Program-made: the position numbers and the translations under genes
NCBI GenBank assembly: GCA_963773105.1
Contig: CAVZAA010000009.1
Location: forward strand, 372,001 to 436,000
Length of the DNA stretch: 64,000 bases
From: Trebonia sp963773105
GTDB taxonomy: Bacteria; Actinomycetota; Actinomycetes; Streptosporangiales; Streptosporangiaceae
Direction of reading: 5' to 3'
Notes under the pieces: model-generated
What the model was told of the DNA's origin: nothing
The model's database searches: none
What the model saw: the letters and a program-made list of their open reading frames with translations, nothing else
Part shown: positions 60,461-64,000 of the stretch, piece after piece
Position numbering within the stretch: position 1 is the first letter of the stretch
Layout: each line of letters opens with the position of its first letter

Positions 60461-61213
60461 CTAGGACTGCGTGTGGATTGCCACGATCGGGATGGTCGTC
60501 GGCTGGCTGGTGCCGCCCGCGGGCTCGATCGTGATGGCGAGCTGGTCGCCCGGCTGGACGTCATCGGCCAGCACCGGTGAAGTGGCGCCGGCGCTGCTGC
60601 CCGGCAGCAGCCCGACCGAGCGGGCGCCCGCCGCGCTGATCACCCAGAGCTGGTAGACCCTGGCGTCGGTGGGCGTCGGCATGCCTGCGGCGGTGATGAC
60701 AGCCTCGCGGTCGTGCGTTGAGACGACCGCGGTCACCGTGCCGCCCACGCTTGAGCTGCTCAGCTCGATGCGGGCGTCGGGGGCGGCCAGCACCGACGCG
60801 ACCGCGCGGTTGGCCATCTGCGCCTGCTGAAGCTGGTGCCTGGTGCCCACCTCGAGGACGGCCAGGGCGACAATGGCGGCCGCCATGGCCGCCACCGCGA
60901 TCGGCCGGGGCAGCACGCGGCGCAGCCGCCTAGCGCGCCGCGGCGGTCCGGCCGCAACCAGCCGGGCGCCCGACGGCGGGAGCTGCCTGACCCGGTTGGC
61001 GGCGGCGAGCACCTGGTCGCGCACCCACGGCGGGGGCGTGATCGCGGTGGCCAGGGCGAGCCTGGCCGCGGTCTCCCGAAGCCCCCTGACTTCTTCGGCA
61101 CAGGAGGCGCAGCGCTCCAGGTGCGCTTCGAATTCGGCGAGCTCGTCACCGGTCAGCGCGTCGACGGCGTAGGCGCCGGTCAGCAGGTGGAGGTCGTGGC
61201 TCAAGGCGGTCAC
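60461..61213 (-). CDS. rskA: Anti-sigma-K factor RskA
   Basis: A 250-aa single-pass membrane protein. The cytoplasmic zinc-type anti-sigma domain (residues 1-60) has HLLTGAYAVDALTGDELAEF and the HLERCASC metal motif. One helix (IAVAAMAAAIVALAVLEVG, about 105-125) follows, then an outside RskA domain (GTVTAVVSTHDREAVITAAG, ARVYQLWVISAAGARSVGLL). The start ATG overlaps the sigma gene's stop (ATGA). It holds SigK inactive until cut by intramembrane proteolysis (known for the family). Confidence 0.93.
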   Translation of the reverse strand: MTALSHDLHLLTGAYAVDALTGDELAEFEAHLERCASCAEEVRGLRETAARLALATAITPPPWVRDQVLAAANRVRQLPPSGARLVAAGPPRRARRLRRVLPRPIAVAAMAAAIVALAVLEVGTRHQLQQAQMANRAVASVLAAPDARIELSSSSVGGTVTAVVSTHDREAVITAAGMPTPTDARVYQLWVISAAGARSVGLLPGSSAGATSPVLADDVQPGDQLAITIEPAGGTSQPTTIPIVAIHTQS

Positions 61214-61806
61214 TGGGTCACCTCCATGCAGTCGCGTAGTCGGATGAGGCCGTCCCTGATGCGGGTCTTGACCGTGCCCAGCGGGAGCCCGAGCAACCCG
61301 GCGACCTGGGGATAGGTATAGCCGCCGTAGTAGGCGAGCCTGATCGCCTCGGCCTGGAGCCCGCTCAGGCCGCCCATGCAGCGCCGTACCCGCTGCCGGT
61401 CAAGCGCCTTGTCCACCAACTCGAAGACGTCCTCACTGGTGCCGATGTCGGGGGCGATCTTCTGCTCCCTGGCGGTGGCGGCGTTCTCGGCCCGGACCCG
61501 GTCCACCGCCCGCCGGTGCGCGATAGTCATCACCCAGGCGGCGGCGCTGCCGCGGGCGGGGTCGAAGCGGGAGGCGGACCGCCACACCTCGAGCAGGACT
61601 TCCTGTGCGACCTCTTCCGATTGCGCCGGATCCCGCAGCACCTTGCGCGCCACCCCGTACACCGGCCCCGCGAGCTGGTCGTATACGGCCTCGAAGGCCG
61701 CGTGGTCACCGCACGCCACCTGGGCCAGCAGCTCCGCGAGGTCGTCGCCATGCCCCTCAGAATGGCCGCGACCGTGGGGCTGCTGGCCCACCGATGGCGT
61801 GTTCAT
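61210..61806 (-). CDS. sigK: ECF sigma factor SigK
   Basis: A 198-aa protein. Region 2 runs from FEAVYDQLAGPVYGVARKVL through EEVAQEVLLEVWRSASRFD, and region 4 from GLSGLQAEAIRLAYYGGYTY through LGLPLGTVKTRIRDGLIRLR. YGGYTY and the GTVKTRIRDGLIRLRD end are typical of SigK. It is coupled to rskA. The ATG has no ribosome binding site, but a SigK-type -10 ends six bases upstream, so it is probably autoregulated with a leaderless transcript. Confidence 0.93.
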   Translation of the reverse strand: MNTPSVGQQPHGRGHSEGHGDDLAELLAQVACGDHAAFEAVYDQLAGPVYGVARKVLRDPAQSEEVAQEVLLEVWRSASRFDPARGSAAAWVMTIAHRRAVDRVRAENAATAREQKIAPDIGTSEDVFELVDKALDRQRVRRCMGGLSGLQAEAIRLAYYGGYTYPQVAGLLGLPLGTVKTRIRDGLIRLRDCMEVTQ

Positions 61807-61812
61807 GACCGG

Positions 61813-61840
61813 TATTCGGGGCCGGGCGGCACCTGGATTG
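61813..61840 (-). promoter_or_regulatory. SigK-type autoregulatory promoter
   Basis: Minus strand: CAATCC (61840-61835), 16-bp spacer, CGAATA (61818-61813), six bases, ATG at 61806. The -10 matches the recalled SigK consensus exactly and the -35 differs at one base. The same arrangement precedes 55192. Confidence 0.75.
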
Positions 61841-61865
61841 GTGGCAGAATCGCCGGAAGCCGCGG

Positions 61866-61888
61866 GGTATCGTGTTCGAACGGATACC
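61866..61888. promoter_or_regulatory. 23-bp near-palindrome between sigK and STAS genes
   Basis: GGTATC at 61866-61871 and GATACC at 61883-61888 flank a perfect GTTCGAAC core (61874-61881). The two spacers differ by one base. It could be an operator for either divergent gene; no regulator is adjacent. Confidence 0.5.
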
Positions 61889-61993
61889 GTCCGGCACCGG
61901 GTGTATCGTTTCGGCCTAGCTAGCTAGCGAGCTATCGATCCAGCCGCCAGGCCCAGACCCCGCCTTGCTGCCGAAGCGGGGGAAAGCACGTCC

Positions 61994-62464
61994 ATGTTCA
62001 GCGTCCAGTTGACTACCACGGACTCCCCCGGCCAGGTCACGGTCGAACTGCGGGGCGAACTCGACCTGGTGGACGCGGCCGATGTCGCGGTGTCGCTGGA
62101 GGCGGCGTCGAGCCTCGAGCCGCTGGTCATCGTGGACCTGTCGGGGTTGCGCTTCATCGACGCCAACGGCGCGGCGGCGCTGGCACGGGGCCGGGATTAC
62201 GCCCGCGGCGGCGGCGGCGAACTGCTCCTGACCGCACCGCAAGCACAGGTGCGGAAGATGCTGGGCATCATCTTCCCGGCCGGAGACCTCGCCGCGGCCG
62301 GGAGCCCGCCAGACCCGCCCGCGGCGCCGCGGACCCCCGACCCGGGAGCCGACGTCCCGGTGCCCCGGCCGCGAGGGGCGACCGCCCGACGCTGCCCCTG
62401 CGCCTGCTCTGACCCCGCCAGATGCGTTACGCTCTTACTTGCGACTTATTTGCATCTAGACTAG
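61994..62464 (+). CDS. STAS-domain protein (anti-sigma factor antagonist-like)
   Basis: A 156-aa protein. The STAS domain (about 1-100) shows VTVELRGELDLVDAADVAVS and VIVDLSGLRFIDANGAAALA. In phosphorylated antagonists this loop is DSSG; here it is DANG, so the phospho-acceptor Ser is missing. The C-terminal ~55 residues are Pro/Arg-rich and end with a Cys-rich patch (CPCACSDPARC). It cannot be switched by the usual kinase route. Its 3' end contains the Nur-type box of the next gene. Confidence 0.78.
   Translation: MFSVQLTTTDSPGQVTVELRGELDLVDAADVAVSLEAASSLEPLVIVDLSGLRFIDANGAAALARGRDYARGGGGELLLTAPQAQVRKMLGIIFPAGDLAAAGSPPDPPAAPRTPDPGADVPVPRPRGATARRCPCACSDPARCVTLLLATYLHLD
62439..62455 (+). promoter_or_regulatory. 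Nur-type nickel-regulation box
   Basis: TTGCGA, five bases, TTGCAT. This is the 6-5-6 arrangement of the streptomycete Nur box (TTGCAA-5-TTGCAA as I recall). It lies 61 bp upstream of the NiCoT gene and inside the last codons of the STAS gene. Confidence 0.6.
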
Positions 62465-62515
62465 GTTGCCGTGTGAACAGGAAAAACGTCGCCGCGCTAG
62501 CCGAAGGATGAGATC

Positions 62516-63682
62516 GTGTCCGCTCCGACCGCATCAACGAAGCCGAGCATGGGCGCGATGATCCGCCAGTCGTTCCGCGCGATGTCCGCGGTCGAGCGCC
62601 GCCGGGTGCTGTGGATGTACGGCTCGATCCTGCTGCTGCACGCGCTGGGGTTCTTCGTCTTCATCGCCTACGTGCTGCCCGCGCATTACAAGCTGTTCGG
62701 CGTCGGCCTGAGCGTCACCGCCTACACCCTCGGGCTGCGGCACGCGTTTGACGCTGACCACATCTCGGCCATCGACAACACCACCCGCAAGGTGATCGGC
62801 GACCGCCAGGGCACCGGCCAGCCGCGTCCGTTCGCCTTCGGGTACTTCTTCTCCCTCGGCCACTCCACCATCGTGGTGGTCATCGGGGTCGGCATCGTCA
62901 TCGCCGAGAAGGCGGTGCTGCCCGCGGTCACGCACGCCAACTCCTCGCTGGAGTCGTTCGGCGGCACCTTCGGCACGATCGTGTCGGCCGCCTTCCTGTT
63001 CCTCATCGGCCTGATGAACCTGGTTATCCTGGCGGGCATCGTGCGGGTGTTCAGGTCGATGCGGCGCGGCGATTACGACGAGGCCGAGCTCGAGCGGCAG
63101 CTGGAGAACCGCGGGTTCTTCTACCGGTTCTTCGGGCGCTGGATGAAGGCCATCGACAAGGAATGGAAGCTGTACCCGGTCGGGGTGGTCTTCGGGATGG
63201 GCTTCGACACCGCCACCGAGGTCGCCCTGCTGACCACCACCGCGCTGCTGGCCTCCGAGCACATCGCCTGGCAGGCCATTCTCGCGCTGCCGGTCCTGTT
63301 CACGGCCGGGATGACCCTGATGGACACCACCGACGGCCTGTTCATGAACCTCGCCTACGGCTGGGCGTTCTTCAACCCGGTCCGCAAGGTCTACTACAAC
63401 CTGGCGATCACCGGCCTGTCGGTCGCCATCTGCTTCTTCATCGGCGGCATTGAGAGCCTCAGCCTGGTCCCCCAGGAATTGCACGGGGTCAGCCAGACCA
63501 GCGGCTTCTGGGGCTTTATGTACAACTTCAACATCAACACGGCCGGCTTCGTCATCGTCGGCATGTTCATCGTCACCTGGGCCGGCGCGATGGCCATCTG
63601 GCGGTGGGGCCGCATCGAGGAGAAATGGACCGCCCGCCTGCAGGCCGGCGACCGCCAGGAGCAGCCCGCCGAGGTCAGCTGA
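62516..63682 (+). CDS. NiCoT-family nickel/cobalt permease (HoxN/NixA type)
   Basis: A 388-aa protein with about eight helices. The helix II signature RHAFDADHISAIDNTTRK is intact. FSLGHSTIVV, GMGFDTATEVALL and MTLMDTTDGLF are the other family motifs. GTG start with GAAGGATGAG upstream. It transports Ni2+ or Co2+. The Nur-type box suggests nickel control, while the convergent cobD gene suggests cobalt, so the metal is uncertain. Confidence 0.94.
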   Translation: MSAPTASTKPSMGAMIRQSFRAMSAVERRRVLWMYGSILLLHALGFFVFIAYVLPAHYKLFGVGLSVTAYTLGLRHAFDADHISAIDNTTRKVIGDRQGTGQPRPFAFGYFFSLGHSTIVVVIGVGIVIAEKAVLPAVTHANSSLESFGGTFGTIVSAAFLFLIGLMNLVILAGIVRVFRSMRRGDYDEAELERQLENRGFFYRFFGRWMKAIDKEWKLYPVGVVFGMGFDTATEVALLTTTALLASEHIAWQAILALPVLFTAGMTLMDTTDGLFMNLAYGWAFFNPVRKVYYNLAITGLSVAICFFIGGIESLSLVPQELHGVSQTSGFWGFMYNFNINTAGFVIVGMFIVTWAGAMAIWRWGRIEEKWTARLQAGDRQEQPAEVS

Positions 63683-64000
63683 CCAGGGCCAGGGAGGCCG
63701 CCAGGGCGGTGGCGGCCGCGGTCACGGACCAGCACAGGCGACTGGCGCGGGCGATGTCGGCCGCCTCCGGGGGGCGGCCGGCGCCGAGCTCGGGCCGGTG
63801 CTCGGCCCGTCCGGCGTAGCTGAGCGGGCCGCCCAGCCGGACCCCGAGCGCGCCCGCGAAGGCCGCTTCGCACCAGCCCGCGTTCGGGCTCGGATGCCTG
63901 GACCCGTAGTCAAGCGCGATCTGCCAGGTGAGCGCCGGGCGGCCGCCCACGACCGGAGCGCAGGCCGCCGCCAGCAGGGCGGTGACCCGGGCAGGGCCCC
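63675..64000 (-). CDS. cobD: Adenosylcobinamide-phosphate synthase CobD/CbiB (3' part)
   Basis: The frame enters from the window edge and ends at 63675, overlapping the transporter stop by 8 bp. RHPSPNAGWCEAAFAGALGV with RLGGPLSYAGRAEHRPELG is the C-terminal signature of CobD/CbiB, a membrane protein joining aminopropanol phosphate to cobyric acid in vitamin B12 synthesis. A terminal hydrophobic helix follows. The 5' part lies outside the window. Confidence 0.88.
   Translation of the reverse strand, partial: GPARVTALLAAACAPVVGGRPALTWQIALDYGSRHPSPNAGWCEAAFAGALGVRLGGPLSYAGRAEHRPELGAGRPPEAADIARASRLCWSVTAAATALAASLALVS

Overview
The window is chromosomal DNA from a high-GC (about 70%) actinomycete. 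The evidence is the mycothiol-type maleylpyruvate isomerase family, two ECF sigma factors (one a SigK/RskA pair), a HelR-type RNA polymerase rescue ATPase with a rifamycin-associated element, frequent GTG and TTG starts, and GC-biased third codon positions. I cannot assign an order or genus from sequence alone. I saw no rRNA, tRNA, CRISPR array, transposase or integrase.

1-7 kb: the 5' end of an NRPS with an N-terminal MbtH-like domain, a membrane GGDEF-EAL c-di-GMP protein, a DHA2-type MFS exporter divergent from a MarR regulator across a perfect palindrome, and a carboxymuconolactone decarboxylase-like protein. 7-16 kb: a complete galactoside pathway. A LacI regulator faces an ABC importer (two permeases and a lipoprotein), a GH35 beta-galactosidase, GalT and GalK, with tandem 16-bp operators between them. 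16-18 kb: a repeat-rich gap, an FAH-family hydrolase, a Ser/Thr kinase remnant and an unknown 149-aa protein. 18-23.2 kb: a tight operon encoding a split PEP-synthase/rifampicin-phosphotransferase-like pair, an inositol-monophosphatase-family enzyme and a short MetE-like protein. 23-24 kb: a stand-alone MraY. 24-28.6 kb: a sugar or cyclitol catabolic operon (isomerase/epimerase, DUF993 barrel, Gfo/Idh dehydrogenase) divergent from a second LacI protein. 28.7-32.2 kb: an APC permease and a copper amine oxidase, probably under the same LacI protein.

32-40.5 kb: a beta-propeller lipoprotein, an MPI-family enzyme, fumarylacetoacetase with a frameshifted APC permease, pyrophosphatase, an AAA+ ATPase with a 71-aa partner, and an HxlR regulator. 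40.6-45.5 kb is accessory DNA: truncated MFS and YifB genes, an SDR, and a run of small phage-like genes on the minus strand. 45.6-49.1 kb: an ECF sigma/CU044_5270 pair, a frameshifted HAD phosphatase and a broken acetyltransferase. 49.2-52 kb: a DosR/DevR-like dormancy set (Acg-type nitroreductase, STAS-PAS-DevS-stub protein, PNPOx-like flavoprotein) preceded by DevR-like boxes. 52-55 kb: AraC regulator, VOC protein and alditol oxidase. 55-62 kb: a SigK regulon. SigK and RskA lie at one end, and a membrane sulfite-oxidase-like protein and a fasciclin lipoprotein at the other. sigK and the oxidoreductase share the same promoter motif at the same distance from ATG; HelR sits between. The window closes with a STAS protein, a Nur-box-preceded NiCoT transporter and the 3' part of CobD.

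Several otherwise full-length genes carry a single-base frameshift (near 20.96, 36.66, 48.17 and 55.67 kb; two more in the acetyltransferase at 48.6-48.75 kb). This suggests either indel errors in the source sequence or unusually active gene decay.
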